A model generated the notes under the pieces. It was not told the DNA's origin and did not search any database. It was given only the letters and a program-made list of their open reading frames with translations. From assembly GCA_026932235.1 (NCBI GenBank), contig JAIXKR010000114.1:7862-49359 (forward strand): a stretch of 41,498 bases of DNA, read 5' to 3'. Positions 8,156-16,543 of this stretch are shown one piece after another. Source of the stretch: Burkholderiales bacterium (GTDB lineage: Bacteria; Pseudomonadota; Gammaproteobacteria; Burkholderiales; Burkholderiaceae_C). The translations under genes and the position numbers were made by a program. Every line of letters starts with the position of its first letter. Positions within the stretch are counted from its first letter, which is position 1.

Positions 8156-9529
8156 ATGTCGGCAATGTTCGTCCCCAGAAGCCCGATCGGTCGGCTGCTG
8201 CGCGCCTTGCCCGGCGATCGCAAGCGGCTCAAGGCCTCAGTCCGCAGCGTGTTGGCGCGCAAGGAGCGCATGCTCACGCGATTGCGTTATGCAAGATCGG
8301 GTGTACTGCTTCCGGATCCACTGGCGATCTACTGGATCGACCCGCAACGAGTCGAATTTGCAACTTGCCTGGACAACGGCAGCGCCGATTGGGAGGACTG
8401 GGTGTTGCCGCAAATGGGCAGGGTCGAACTGGTGCGCGGTGGTGACTGGGACCGCCTTCTGCACCGATTTGCTGCCATGCGCGTCAGCCGCGCGATTCAC
8501 GAGCGCATCCATTCGAGTGTCGCCTGGGCGTCAACCGACTACTATCGTACAGCTGTCGCGACGATTGAGTCTGGGCGTCCGTTGTGGAACTGCAGGACGC
8601 GCGCCGAGTTCGATGCCCGTTGTGTGCAACTCGACCGCTTGATCGAGCGCATCGCACGTGACGGCTATCGTGCTGCCGCAGAGCAGAGCCCCGCAAAGAT
8701 CGATACGGCCATCGGTCAGACCGAGGTGCTCGTGAATGTCAGTCGCGACGGCCTGCCCTTGTTCCAGGATGGGCGCCACCGCCTGGCCATTGCGCGATCC
8801 CTGGGCGTCCCGAAGATCGCAGTACAGGTACACGTGCGTCATAGCCAGTGGCAGGAGTTCAGGGAGTTCCTGTTGCGCGGCGCGTCAAGCGCCGAGATAG
8901 GTGAGTTCAGCATCACCCGTCCTTCGGAACACTTCGACCTGGACTGGCTTCCGGTGACGCGCGAAGAGGAGAATTGCTGGCATGCCATTGCCACCCGGCT
9001 CCCGGCCACGTCGTCAGGCCGCGCGCTGGACATAGGCTGCAGACTGGGTTTCATCTGCCATCGACTCGAAGAGCGCGGTTTCACCGTCCTCGGTATCGAG
9101 AGCCAGCCTCGGATCGCTGCTGCGGCGCTGAGGCTTACAAGGACGGAGGGGAAGAGCGTCGTGGTGATCGAAGGCGATGTGCTGAAGGAGGCGACACTGA
9201 GTCGCATTGGAACCGAGTTCGACATCGTGGTCGCACGCCGCGTCTTCCACCACTTCCTCAAGACCGAGAGCGGCTGCGAAGCACTGCGCGCCTTGCTTGG
9301 ACGCCTGAAGACGGAGAGGCTCTTCTTCGAACCCCACAGACCCGACGAGGATCAGATGCGCGGGGCCTACCTGAATCCAGAGCCTGAAGACTTCGCGAGG
9401 CTGATTGCCCGCTGGGCAGGTCTTCAGCGCGTCGAGCTGATCCATACCACCGACGACGGTGGCGTCTTGTTCGAGCTCAGCGGGAAAAAGTCCGCAGCGC
9501 TCCGTCGATGCGGAGTTCGGGTCGCATGA
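8156..9529 (+). CDS. ParB-like domain plus class I SAM methyltransferase fusion
   Basis: 457 residues with two recognisable parts. Residues about 190-230 hold a ParB/sulfiredoxin-like motif, PLFQDGRHRLAIARSLG, with the DGRHR core at 205-209. Residues about 288-400 form a class I S-adenosylmethionine methyltransferase: glycine motif LDIGCRLGF (291-299), acidic end of strand two (GIES, 313-316) and FDIVVARRVFHH. The first 180 residues match nothing I know. The gene lies ten bases after the glycosyltransferase and its stop overlaps the next start (ATGA). Its place suggests methylation or another modification of the EPS or its lipid carrier, but this is inference; the ParB-like part could bind nucleotide. 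Confidence 0.7.
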   Translation: MSAMFVPRSPIGRLLRALPGDRKRLKASVRSVLARKERMLTRLRYARSGVLLPDPLAIYWIDPQRVEFATCLDNGSADWEDWVLPQMGRVELVRGGDWDRLLHRFAAMRVSRAIHERIHSSVAWASTDYYRTAVATIESGRPLWNCRTRAEFDARCVQLDRLIERIARDGYRAAAEQSPAKIDTAIGQTEVLVNVSRDGLPLFQDGRHRLAIARSLGVPKIAVQVHVRHSQWQEFREFLLRGASSAEIGEFSITRPSEHFDLDWLPVTREEENCWHAIATRLPATSSGRALDIGCRLGFICHRLEERGFTVLGIESQPRIAAAALRLTRTEGKSVVVIEGDVLKEATLSRIGTEFDIVVARRVFHHFLKTESGCEALRALLGRLKTERLFFEPHRPDEDQMRGAYLNPEPEDFARLIARWAGLQRVELIHTTDDGGVLFELSGKKSAALRRCGVRVA

Positions 9530-10959
9530 ACTTCGGATCGAGTCGCACACGCGAGATGCTTGGCCCCATCCGTCTGCTGCTGATGGCGATGGTGCCCGCC
9601 GGGTCCTGGGCGGCGCAATGGTACGTCGCGCCCACAGGTTCTGATCAGGCCACGGGCACTGCTGCAGCGCCATTCAGGTCGATTCAGCGGGCCGTCGATG
9701 CCGCGCGGCCGGGCGATCGCGTAACGATAGGGGCAGGGCTTTATGTCGTGAGTGCGCCTGTACGCATCGCTTCCAAGCGTGGCAGCCCGGAACTTCCGAT
9801 CAGTGTCGTTGGCGAGGGTATGCCGACGATCCTTGCTGCCCACTCGCGCGTGCCTGGGGTTTGGGGAGGGCTCGTCGAGGTGCAGGATTCGAGCTACATC
9901 CACCTGAAGGGCCTGTCGGTCGTGGGTTCTGGATTCTTTGGGTTCCGGGTGCAGCGCAGTCGACATGTGGAGCTTCTGGACAATCGCAGCACGATTTCCC
10001 TGGCTTCGGGAATCTGGGTCTCCGACTCGACCGCGGTCCGCATCGAGGGCAATGACGTCTCCCGCTTCTGTGATCGCACTCAGTTCGGAGCCGACGGTCG
10101 CACAGGGTGCCAGGAAGGGATATCGCTCGAGGGAGTGGACGGGTTCTCGGTTCTGCGCAATCGCGTGCATGATGCGCCGCAATTGCCTGAGGTAACCCCG
10201 GGCGGCGGTGAAGGCATAGATGTCAAGCAAGGGAGCATGAATGGTAGCGTCGAAGGCAACGAGGTTTGGAATCTGCCGCAGCTCGGCATCTATGTTGACG
10301 CCTATTCGCGCGGCGTCTCGAATGTGAAGGTGCATGCCAACCGTGTTTGGAATACACGGCAGGGCATCGTGATCAGCAGTGAACGTGGTGGCTTGGCTGC
10401 CGATGTCGAGGTCAGCCACAACCTTGTTCATGATGTCGGCTATCACGGCATATTGATCAGCGACTTCAACAAAGGCCGGGGCGGAGACGGTCCACGGCGT
10501 GGGATCCTCATCCATAACAACACCATCGTCGATGCCGGTGTGAAGGAGGCGAAGGCGCCGTCATGTCACAGGGCGGGCTCGACCTGTGTGGATGGCGGTG
10601 TCGGCATTCGTGTCGATACGGCCAATATCACCGGCCTTGAAGTCCATGACAACATCATCGTTGGCGCACGGACGGCGCCGATGGTCGTCAACCCGGTCGT
10701 GCAGCAAGCGTCGCGGATCGAGCGCAATCTGCTATGGCCTGCCGGCCCAGGCCGCACCTCTGGCGAGTACCACGGCGTTTCGCCAATCTTTGCCGATCCG
10801 CGCCTGAGAGATCCCGCCGGCGGCGACTACCGGTTGCGTGCCGACAGCCCCGCCAGAGGCGTTGGCGTCGGTGGTTCGTCACGACACCGCGATTTGCGCG
10901 GCGTACTCCGTCCACTCAGCCCGATTGACCTGGGTGCGCTTGCGTTCGAGGGGGATTGA
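9526..10959 (+). CDS. Secreted right-handed parallel beta-helix protein (paralogue of the gene at 13289)
   Basis: 477 residues starting at the ATG that overlaps the methyltransferase stop (ATGA); an ATG at 9508 in the same frame is less likely. The N-terminus is a signal peptide (about 1-29, ending SWAA), followed by WYVAPTGSD, typical of secreted DUF1565/pectate-lyase-like beta-helices, and then by many Asn-rich turns such as IHNNTIVDAG. Notable blocks are FGADGRTGCQEGIS and PGGGEGID. It may be a polysaccharide lyase, an epimerase or a binding protein for the EPS; no catalytic triad was identified with certainty. It is clearly homologous along its length to the lipoprotein encoded at 13289-15031. 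Confidence 0.82.
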   Translation: MNFGSSRTREMLGPIRLLLMAMVPAGSWAAQWYVAPTGSDQATGTAAAPFRSIQRAVDAARPGDRVTIGAGLYVVSAPVRIASKRGSPELPISVVGEGMPTILAAHSRVPGVWGGLVEVQDSSYIHLKGLSVVGSGFFGFRVQRSRHVELLDNRSTISLASGIWVSDSTAVRIEGNDVSRFCDRTQFGADGRTGCQEGISLEGVDGFSVLRNRVHDAPQLPEVTPGGGEGIDVKQGSMNGSVEGNEVWNLPQLGIYVDAYSRGVSNVKVHANRVWNTRQGIVISSERGGLAADVEVSHNLVHDVGYHGILISDFNKGRGGDGPRRGILIHNNTIVDAGVKEAKAPSCHRAGSTCVDGGVGIRVDTANITGLEVHDNIIVGARTAPMVVNPVVQQASRIERNLLWPAGPGRTSGEYHGVSPIFADPRLRDPAGGDYRLRADSPARGVGVGGSSRHRDLRGVLRPLSPIDLGALAFEGD

Positions 10960-11052
10960 GATGTCGACGGAGGACCGATTTCATCCCCGTGGGGAACCGA
11001 CAATCTGACGACGGCCGGATCGCGTTCGGGTCTTGAGGGGAGGGTGAGGCTG

Positions 11053-12171
11053 ATGGTGCGAGTCTTGCACGTGATCAGCGGCGAGTTCTTTGCCGGTGCG
11101 GAGCGGGTCCAGGACCTTCTGGCCCTAAGACTGCCGGAGTTCGGCTTCGACGTCGGTTTCGCGTGCACCAAGCCAGGGCAGTTCCGTGAACGGCGATTGT
11201 CCCAGGCTGCGCCGCTGTACGAGGTGCCGATGGCCTCGCGGCTCGACCTTCGCAGCGGTCTGCAAGTGGCGCGCATTGCGCGCCGCGAAGGCTATCGGTT
11301 GATCCACACGCACACCCCGCGGACGGCGATGATTGGGCGGGTTGCAAGTCTCGCCGCGGACTTGCCGATGATCCATCACGTCCACAGCCCGACGGCACGG
11401 GATTCCGACCGATGGCTGCTGAATCGGGTCAACACGGTGGTCGAGCGAGCGAGCCTCGTCGGTGTGCGACGCCTGATCCCCGTCTCGCGCAGTCTGGAGA
11501 AGGACCTACTGGGTCGCGGCTGGCCTGCTGCGCGCATTCGCGTAGTGCCTAACGGAGTGCCGACGCCGGCAGCACAACTTGCCCCGCGTTTGCGGCCCGA
11601 GGGAGAGTGGGTCATCGGCAGCATGGCCCTCTATCGACCACGTAAGGGGCTCGAGATTCTCGTCGAGGCCCTGGCTGCGCTGCGCAGCGGTGGCCGCAGG
11701 GCGCGCTTGCTGGCCGTCGGCGCATTCGAGACGCCAGTCTACGAGGAACAGATCAAGCAGCACGCGGAGCGACTGGGCGTGGCCGACGCGATCGAATGGG
11801 CCGGTTTCACCAGTGAGGTCAACCGCGCCTTGGCGCGAATGGATGCGTTTGTCCTGCCTAGCCTCTACGGAGAGGGCATGCCGATGGTCGTGCTCGAGGC
11901 GATGGCGGTAGGGGTGCCGGTGGTGGCAACGCGGGTGGAAGGCATCCCTGAGGTGCTGACCGATGGTCGTACAGGATTGCTTGTCGCCCCTGGGAACGCT
12001 ACAGCACTGGCCACGGCCCTAGGGGGCTTGATGGATGGAGACCACGATTGGCACGAGATGCGTGCAGCGGCGCACGAGGTGCAGCGCATGCACTACTCGG
12101 ACCACAGCATGGCGCGCGCGCTTGCCGCGGTCTACGAGTCGGTGCTGGAGAGCAGCACCGGCGGCGGATAG
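11053..12171 (+). CDS. Glycosyltransferase family 4 protein
   Basis: Retaining GT-B glycosyltransferase, cytoplasmic, expected to add a sugar to the EPS repeat unit. The 372 residues begin VRVLHVISGEFFAGAE, have the donor-domain motif LYRPRKGLEILVEAL near the middle, and the E-x7-E signature in EGMPMVVLEAM, followed by PVVATRVEGIPEVL. The ATG at 11053 is preceded by GGAGGG about eight bases upstream; an in-frame GTG at 11044 is the alternative. A 93-base gap follows the beta-helix gene, the first real gap in the operon. The donor sugar is unknown. Confidence 0.88.
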   Translation: MVRVLHVISGEFFAGAERVQDLLALRLPEFGFDVGFACTKPGQFRERRLSQAAPLYEVPMASRLDLRSGLQVARIARREGYRLIHTHTPRTAMIGRVASLAADLPMIHHVHSPTARDSDRWLLNRVNTVVERASLVGVRRLIPVSRSLEKDLLGRGWPAARIRVVPNGVPTPAAQLAPRLRPEGEWVIGSMALYRPRKGLEILVEALAALRSGGRRARLLAVGAFETPVYEEQIKQHAERLGVADAIEWAGFTSEVNRALARMDAFVLPSLYGEGMPMVVLEAMAVGVPVVATRVEGIPEVLTDGRTGLLVAPGNATALATALGGLMDGDHDWHEMRAAAHEVQRMHYSDHSMARALAAVYESVLESSTGGG

Positions 12172-12194
12172 AGTTTGAGACTTTGGATCGTTGT

Positions 12195-12206
12195 TTCGAA
12201 TTCGAA
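12195..12206. repeat. 12-bp palindrome TTCGAATTCGAA in the gap before the PssD-like gene
   Basis: A perfect 12-base palindrome (TTCGAATTCGAA) in the 66-base AT-richer gap between the GT4 gene and the PssD-like gene. It could be an operator or chance; nothing else supports a function. Confidence 0.3.
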
Positions 12207-12237
12207 TCCGAATGGGATGACAGAAGACGAGGGAACG

Positions 12238-12729
12238 ATGGGTGAACATCGAAGTTCGCGTCCGCTGAGGATTGTTGCTGGCGCGTCAACCGGCGGGCAT
12301 GTCAACGAATTGCTGATCCTCATGCGGCATGCGCCTGCATTCTGGCCAAAGATGCCCGATGCGTACGTGACTTCTCTGCCCCTTGGCAAAGCAGGGTTCG
12401 CTGAATTTGACAAACCCATACATGTGATCGGCGCCGCGGACCGCAACACGCCGCTGCGCGCACTTCTTGTCTTGTTCCGTGCACTCTACGTGGCGTGGCG
12501 GCTCAGACCTGATGTAGTAGTGACGACGGGCGCATTGCCTCTGGCGCTCTTCTGCGCTTGCGCCCGATTGTTCGGGGCACGTATCGTCTGGATCGACAGC
12601 GTCGCGCAGATCAGCGGACTGTCGGCAAGCGGGCGTTGGGTGCGAAGCTTTGCAGATCTTTTTCTCGTGCAATGGCGCGATAACCAGGATAGAAATGGCG
12701 GCGTGGAATACGTTGGAGAGCTCTTTTGA
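12238..12729 (+). CDS. PssD/Alg14-like glycosyltransferase subunit
   Basis: Membrane-associated subunit of a two-part glycosyltransferase of the Alg13/Alg14 type. The 163 residues start RIVAGASTGGHVNELL, the glycine-rich N-terminal signature of Alg14/PssD and MurG, and contain a hydrophobic stretch (PLALFCACARLFGARIVWID). The next gene encodes the matching catalytic half. The ATG at 12238 has GAGGGA just upstream; ATG 12217 and TTG 12175 are possible longer starts. In such pairs (PssD/PssE, EpsE/EpsF types) the two subunits together transfer a sugar, often glucuronic acid or GlcNAc, to the lipid-linked intermediate. The donor here is not known. Confidence 0.8.
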   Translation: MGEHRSSRPLRIVAGASTGGHVNELLILMRHAPAFWPKMPDAYVTSLPLGKAGFAEFDKPIHVIGAADRNTPLRALLVLFRALYVAWRLRPDVVVTTGALPLALFCACARLFGARIVWIDSVAQISGLSASGRWVRSFADLFLVQWRDNQDRNGGVEYVGELF

Positions 12730-13238
12730 TTTTTCTGACCGTGGGAAGCGCGTATCCCTTTGATCGACTGATTCGAGCGGTCGATGAACATGTCGCGTCA
12801 GGAATGATTTCTGAGCCAGTCTTTGCGCAAATTGGTTCAGGTTCGTATCAACCAAAGGCAATCCCATTCGAGCGCTACGTCGACAAGGACCGCTTCGATC
12901 ACTTGGTGGCAACGGCGGATAGCATCATCGCGCATGCCGGCATCGGGACGATCGCCACGGCGCTGGAGCATGGCAAGCCCATGATCGTCGTTCCCCGGCT
13001 GCCTGAATATGGCGAGATCGTCAGCGATCATCAGAGGCATACAGCCCGCCGATACGCTGAGCTCGGCCATGTGATGGAAGCGACTGATCTGTCAGCGCTC
13101 CCCGAGTTGCTCGCGCGATTGGCGACCTTCAGGCCACTCCCGCGGAAAGCTAATGTCGATGGGATCGCGGCGCGAATCGGTGACTTTCTCCGAATGCTCC
13201 GGTCAGCCCGTTCCGAACTCGATCAGGACTCCGCCTAG
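12726..13238 (+). CDS. PssE/Alg13-like glycosyltransferase subunit (GT28 C-terminal domain)
   Basis: 170-residue C-terminal half of a GT28-type enzyme, expected to bind the nucleotide sugar while the preceding PssD-like protein anchors it at the membrane. Motifs: N-terminal IFLTVGSAYPFDRLIRAVD, and HAGIGTIATALEHGKPMIVVPR, the donor-binding loop seen in MurG and Alg13. It starts with TTG, overlapping the preceding stop by four bases (TTGA), which implies coupled translation and a matched ratio of the two subunits. It is the last plus-strand gene of the EPS operon and converges on a minus-strand gene. Confidence 0.83.
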   Translation: MIFLTVGSAYPFDRLIRAVDEHVASGMISEPVFAQIGSGSYQPKAIPFERYVDKDRFDHLVATADSIIAHAGIGTIATALEHGKPMIVVPRLPEYGEIVSDHQRHTARRYAELGHVMEATDLSALPELLARLATFRPLPRKANVDGIAARIGDFLRMLRSARSELDQDSA

Positions 13239-13288
13239 TCAGCATCGCGCGCGCGGAAGGGTCGGGCTTGACTCAAGCGGAAGCATCT

Positions 13289-15031
13289 CTAGGGCTGGAA
13301 TGCAAGCGCTCCCAAGTCCTGTGAAGGGCCGTCAAGGACCTCTCCGCTAGCGTCGACCAGCGCCGGGTGGCCGAGCCCGCTGCCGCGGCCGATGGCGGGG
13401 CTGGTCGCAGACAATCGCCAGTCATTACCCAGGAGCGACCGGAATTGTGGATCAGCTAGCACAGGTGCCAGGCCAACGTACTCGTCGGCGCTTCGACTTC
13501 TCGGCAGCGGCCACTGAAGATTGTTCTGGATCTGCGCCGAAGCCCGCAGCGAACCAGGTATGCGCATTGGTGAAGTCTTGCTGCCGTAGATGATGTTGTC
13601 TATGACCTGCAAGCCAACTACATTGGTCGTTGATACTCGGATCCCGCTGCCCCAGTCGACCGCGGGACTACTTGCGGAAGCAGGATAGTGGAAGCTGGTC
13701 TTCGCCTCGCGAAGACCGGCATTCACGACCGTGTTGTTGGCGATCCGGATGAATTGACGAAGACCGTCTCCACCCGGTTTGGATCGTGATGTGAAGTCTG
13801 AGATCAGGATTCCGTCGCTTCCGACATCGTGAACGATATTGTGGTGAACGCGAATGTCGCTGGCCACGCCGCCGGCCTCGCTGCTGACAACGATTCCGGC
13901 GTTGGTTCGCCAGACACGATTTCCGTAGATGTCGATCTTGCTTACGCCGGCAGTGTACGCATCAACGTAGATGCCTAGCTGCACAAGGTTCCAGACGGAA
14001 TTGAAAGCGATGATGCCATTGCGTGAACCTTGCTTGGCGTCAATGCCTTCGCCACCACCGGGACGAACGCCCGCAGTCTGCATGGCGTCGTGAACTTGGT
14101 TGCCATAGACCGCAAAGCCATCGACACCAGCGAGCGAGATCCCTTCTTGGCATCCGGTGCGACCGTCGGCACCGAACTGGCCTTTGTCGCAAAAGCGCGA
14201 AACGTCGTTGTTGATGATCGAGATGTTGCGGCTACTTTCGGCGTAGATGGCCGAGCCCAACGACACCGTGCTTTGATTGGTGTCCAAGGTGACGTCCTGG
14301 CTGTTGCGAATGCGAAAGCCAAAGAAGCCAGAATTCTCGACCGCGATGTTGCGGATCCGTATGGAGGTGGAGCGCTCGACTTCGATCAACCCTCGCCAGA
14401 TCCCTGGGACGGAGACATCGGTTGCTCGAAGGACGACACCCGTCTCTCCCCTCACGGTTATCGGCGCGCCTGGGAAGCCGGCCTTCCCCTCGATCTGAAT
14501 GGCCTTCGAGATGAAGTAGGTTCCTGCGCGCAGGATGACCGTGTCACCCGGTGCCGTCAGATCGATGGCCCGTTGCGGTGACGCCAAGGGCATCTGCGCG
14601 GTCCCTGGCCACGCGTCGCTGCCGTGGGTGGCGACGTAGTAGGTTCTACCCGTGACGATCTTGTGGCTTTGAGCGGCGCATAGCGTGCTGTCCGTGAGCG
14701 CTCCGGTGCCTTGCGTGCATGGGCCCTGGTCAAGCCACGGGGTGGCGTCGGCAGTGGCGCTGTGTTCCTGCGTGGGCTGGGGTTCTTCGCCCATTGGGAG
14801 CTTGGTGCCGCCTTCGAGAACAAGCACGTCTGGCGACTCGGTCGTCAACGCGGAAGTCGCGACCTTGATGGTGGCGGAAGGCGCGGACTCGTCAGCGAGC
14901 GTATCGTTGGCTTCACGGAGGGTAGCAGCCGCTTCCGGATCGTCATGGCCGCCGCCACAGCCCAGGAGCGAGGCAATGAGGAGCACAACGAGCGGGAGGC
15001 GATGGCGGGTTGGCTTGGCGCGGAGAAGCAT
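13289..15031 (-). CDS. Beta-helix lipoprotein, paralogue of the secreted protein at 9526
   Basis: 580 residues. The N-terminus is a lipoprotein signal: a hydrophobic stretch ending in the lipobox LLGC (Cys near residue 25), then GGG and an acidic linker, so it should be lipid-anchored outside the cytoplasm. A linker of about 100 residues leads to YYVATHGSD and a right-handed beta-helix that aligns with the protein at 9526-10959 over its length. Shared blocks include NDVSRFCD, FGADGRTGCQEGIS, PGGGEGID, QLGIYVDAY and LGALAF. It faces the operon in the opposite direction. A role in EPS binding, cleavage or epimerisation is inferred from the fold and the context. Confidence 0.8.
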   Translation of the reverse strand: MLLRAKPTRHRLPLVVLLIASLLGCGGGHDDPEAAATLREANDTLADESAPSATIKVATSALTTESPDVLVLEGGTKLPMGEEPQPTQEHSATADATPWLDQGPCTQGTGALTDSTLCAAQSHKIVTGRTYYVATHGSDAWPGTAQMPLASPQRAIDLTAPGDTVILRAGTYFISKAIQIEGKAGFPGAPITVRGETGVVLRATDVSVPGIWRGLIEVERSTSIRIRNIAVENSGFFGFRIRNSQDVTLDTNQSTVSLGSAIYAESSRNISIINNDVSRFCDKGQFGADGRTGCQEGISLAGVDGFAVYGNQVHDAMQTAGVRPGGGEGIDAKQGSRNGIIAFNSVWNLVQLGIYVDAYTAGVSKIDIYGNRVWRTNAGIVVSSEAGGVASDIRVHHNIVHDVGSDGILISDFTSRSKPGGDGLRQFIRIANNTVVNAGLREAKTSFHYPASASSPAVDWGSGIRVSTTNVVGLQVIDNIIYGSKTSPMRIPGSLRASAQIQNNLQWPLPRSRSADEYVGLAPVLADPQFRSLLGNDWRLSATSPAIGRGSGLGHPALVDASGEVLDGPSQDLGALAFQP

Positions 15032-15465
15032 GACGGACAGGGCATTGGTAGCGCCTGGGGCAGCGACGCATGAAGAACGGGGGAGGATGGACAGCAGAGC
15101 TCGTGGCAGGCAGTAGGCTTATCGGCTCTGAACGTGAGGTCCGAGGCGATGCTTTCTGCGTGTGTACGGGCGACTTTCGGTTCTCGCTCCGCTGCCTGTA
15201 GCGGCGTTCGGTAAGCGCATGTCAACGAACGCACTGCCTTCGCAACCGATGCGAAATCGGTCACGAGTCAAGCGAATGCCCTGCGATGTGGACTGTTACC
15301 GCGGCTCGGCCAATAGCCCGACACGGGCGGTTGTGACGCCGGGCTTGGCCAACATCTGCTTGGCGCTGCAGGTCGAGGAAATGAGGCTCGCCTTCTGAGC
15401 GAACGAGGAAAAAGGGCAAGACCTGACCCCTGGCGTCGACCCCAGGCGCGTGGCCCCGGCCGTGC
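15032..15465. other. 434-bp spacer without a recognised gene
   Basis: Lies between the starts/ends of two minus-strand genes. A plus-strand open frame at 15162-15398 (78 codons) has no ribosome site and no recognisable motif and is not called. The only structure seen is a copy of the RAYT-associated repeat near its right end. It probably contains the promoter of the lipoprotein gene, but no convincing -35/-10 pair was found. Confidence 0.5.
15408..15430. repeat. Solitary copy of the RAYT-associated repeat
   Basis: Contains GGGCAAGACCTGACCCC, matching the inner 16-17 bases of the inverted repeats at 16498-16520 and 17443-17465 in the same orientation as the right one. The A-rich left part differs slightly. 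It sits just past the 3' end of the DUF3014 gene, so the DUF3014 gene plus the RAYT gene are bracketed by copies. Confidence 0.75.
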
Positions 15466-16356
15466 TCAAAGCTCGGTACGCAGGGCGCGCAGGACGGTCT
15501 TCAGCCGTTGCGCGTTGGCGCGGCCTATGCGCAGCAGGATCTTGTGGCCGGCACTGGCGGATTGCAGGGCGGGGTCGGCGAATTCGTAGCGCAGCCAGGG
15601 TTGGGTGGACTTGAACTCGCTCTTCACGTCCACCAGGCGCAGCGGCAGCGGCTCGGGTGGCTGCGGGGCGGCCAGGAGGTGGTCGATCACGGCCAGCAGC
15701 CGCGCGTGAAAGCGTCGCCCGGGGTAGCCGAGCTCTTCGTACGCAAGCTGCAACTGGGGCAGGAGGCGCGCGTAGAGCGCGGCGGCCGCGCGTACGTCGA
15801 TGCGCTCGGCCAGTTGCACGAGGGGGCGATAGCGCTCGGCGTTGGCGGGGTCGGCGATGAGTTGGCCGCCGCGCTCGAGGACGCGGAAGCGGCCGGCGGT
15901 CGGCTGCAGCGGCCACAGGCGCGCGGCGGCGTGCTCGCGGTCGAGGTTGTCGACGGTGACGACGAAGCGGCGCACGAAGTCGTCGCCGATGAGGAGCGGG
16001 GCCAGCGTCGCGTCGCCGAAGAGCGCGGCCAGCGCGGCGGGAACGTCGGCCTCGGCGAGCGGAGCGGCGCCGGGAGGCGGTTCCGCGGCCGCCGGGGCCT
16101 GCGACGCGGCCCCGGCGGGCCCTTCGGCCGCGGGCAGCGAGGTCGCGGGCGCCGGTTGGACCATGCCTTGCGAAACCGTGGGCTCCGAGGAGGGCGCCGG
16201 TGGCGTGCGCTGCCACCAGAACCACGCGCCCGCGGCGGCGGCGAGGAGCAGCAGCGCCGGCAGCCAGGCGCCCGGCCCGCGACGGCGTGGCGGCTGCAGG
16301 CTGCGCGGACGGGGATCGGCGCGCGGTTCTTCTGCGTCGGGAATCGGTTCGGTCAT
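15466..16356 (-). CDS. DUF3014 domain-containing membrane protein
   Basis: 296-residue protein of unknown function. A basic, Pro-rich cytoplasmic N-terminus (1-28) is followed by one membrane segment (about 29-46, ending WFWWQR), an Ala/Pro-rich linker (47-95) and a C-terminal domain with the DUF3014 features DDFVRRFVVTVDNL and YELGYPGRRFHARLL. It is probably periplasmic and anchored by the single helix. No partner is evident: the flanking sequence on both sides carries RAYT-type repeats. The family assignment is from memory of its motifs; the role is unknown. Confidence 0.75.
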   Translation of the reverse strand: MTEPIPDAEEPRADPRPRSLQPPRRRGPGAWLPALLLLAAAAGAWFWWQRTPPAPSSEPTVSQGMVQPAPATSLPAAEGPAGAASQAPAAAEPPPGAAPLAEADVPAALAALFGDATLAPLLIGDDFVRRFVVTVDNLDREHAAARLWPLQPTAGRFRVLERGGQLIADPANAERYRPLVQLAERIDVRAAAALYARLLPQLQLAYEELGYPGRRFHARLLAVIDHLLAAPQPPEPLPLRLVDVKSEFKSTQPWLRYEFADPALQSASAGHKILLRIGRANAQRLKTVLRALRTEL

Positions 16357-16497
16357 GCTCGAGTCGCAGGCCTTGCGGCCCGGCGTTCGCCGAGCGCGAC
16401 GCCGCGCGCCTCACCGGCGGCGGCGGCCCGATCGGGCGGGGAAGGAGGGGCGGTCGATCGACCCTACACCCCGACGCCAGGATGTCAAGCATTGATC

Positions 16498-16520
16498 GGG
16501 GTCAGGTCTTGCCTTTTGCC
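16498..16520 (+). repeat. Left 23-bp inverted repeat of the RAYT element
   Basis: Begins GGGGTCAGGTCTTGCC and is the exact reverse complement of 17443-17465. The two bracket the RAYT gene, 23 bases before its ATG on the left and overlapping its 3' end on the right. Such repeats are the usual substrate of the adjacent transposase. Confidence 0.88.
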
Positions 16521-16543
16521 TGTGGCGTGAGGACACTCGCGTC

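Noticed and set aside
9508-9525. Longer start for the secreted beta-helix protein
   Set aside because: It puts extra residues before the signal peptide; the ATG overlapping the upstream stop at 9526 fits the operon pattern.
13266-13278. Small palindrome GCTTGACTCAAGC between convergent genes as a terminator
   Set aside because: Only five pairs with a three-base loop and no T-run; too weak to call.
15162-15398. 78-codon plus-strand frame in the spacer
   Set aside because: No ribosome site, no recognisable motif, and the frame stops next to a RAYT repeat.
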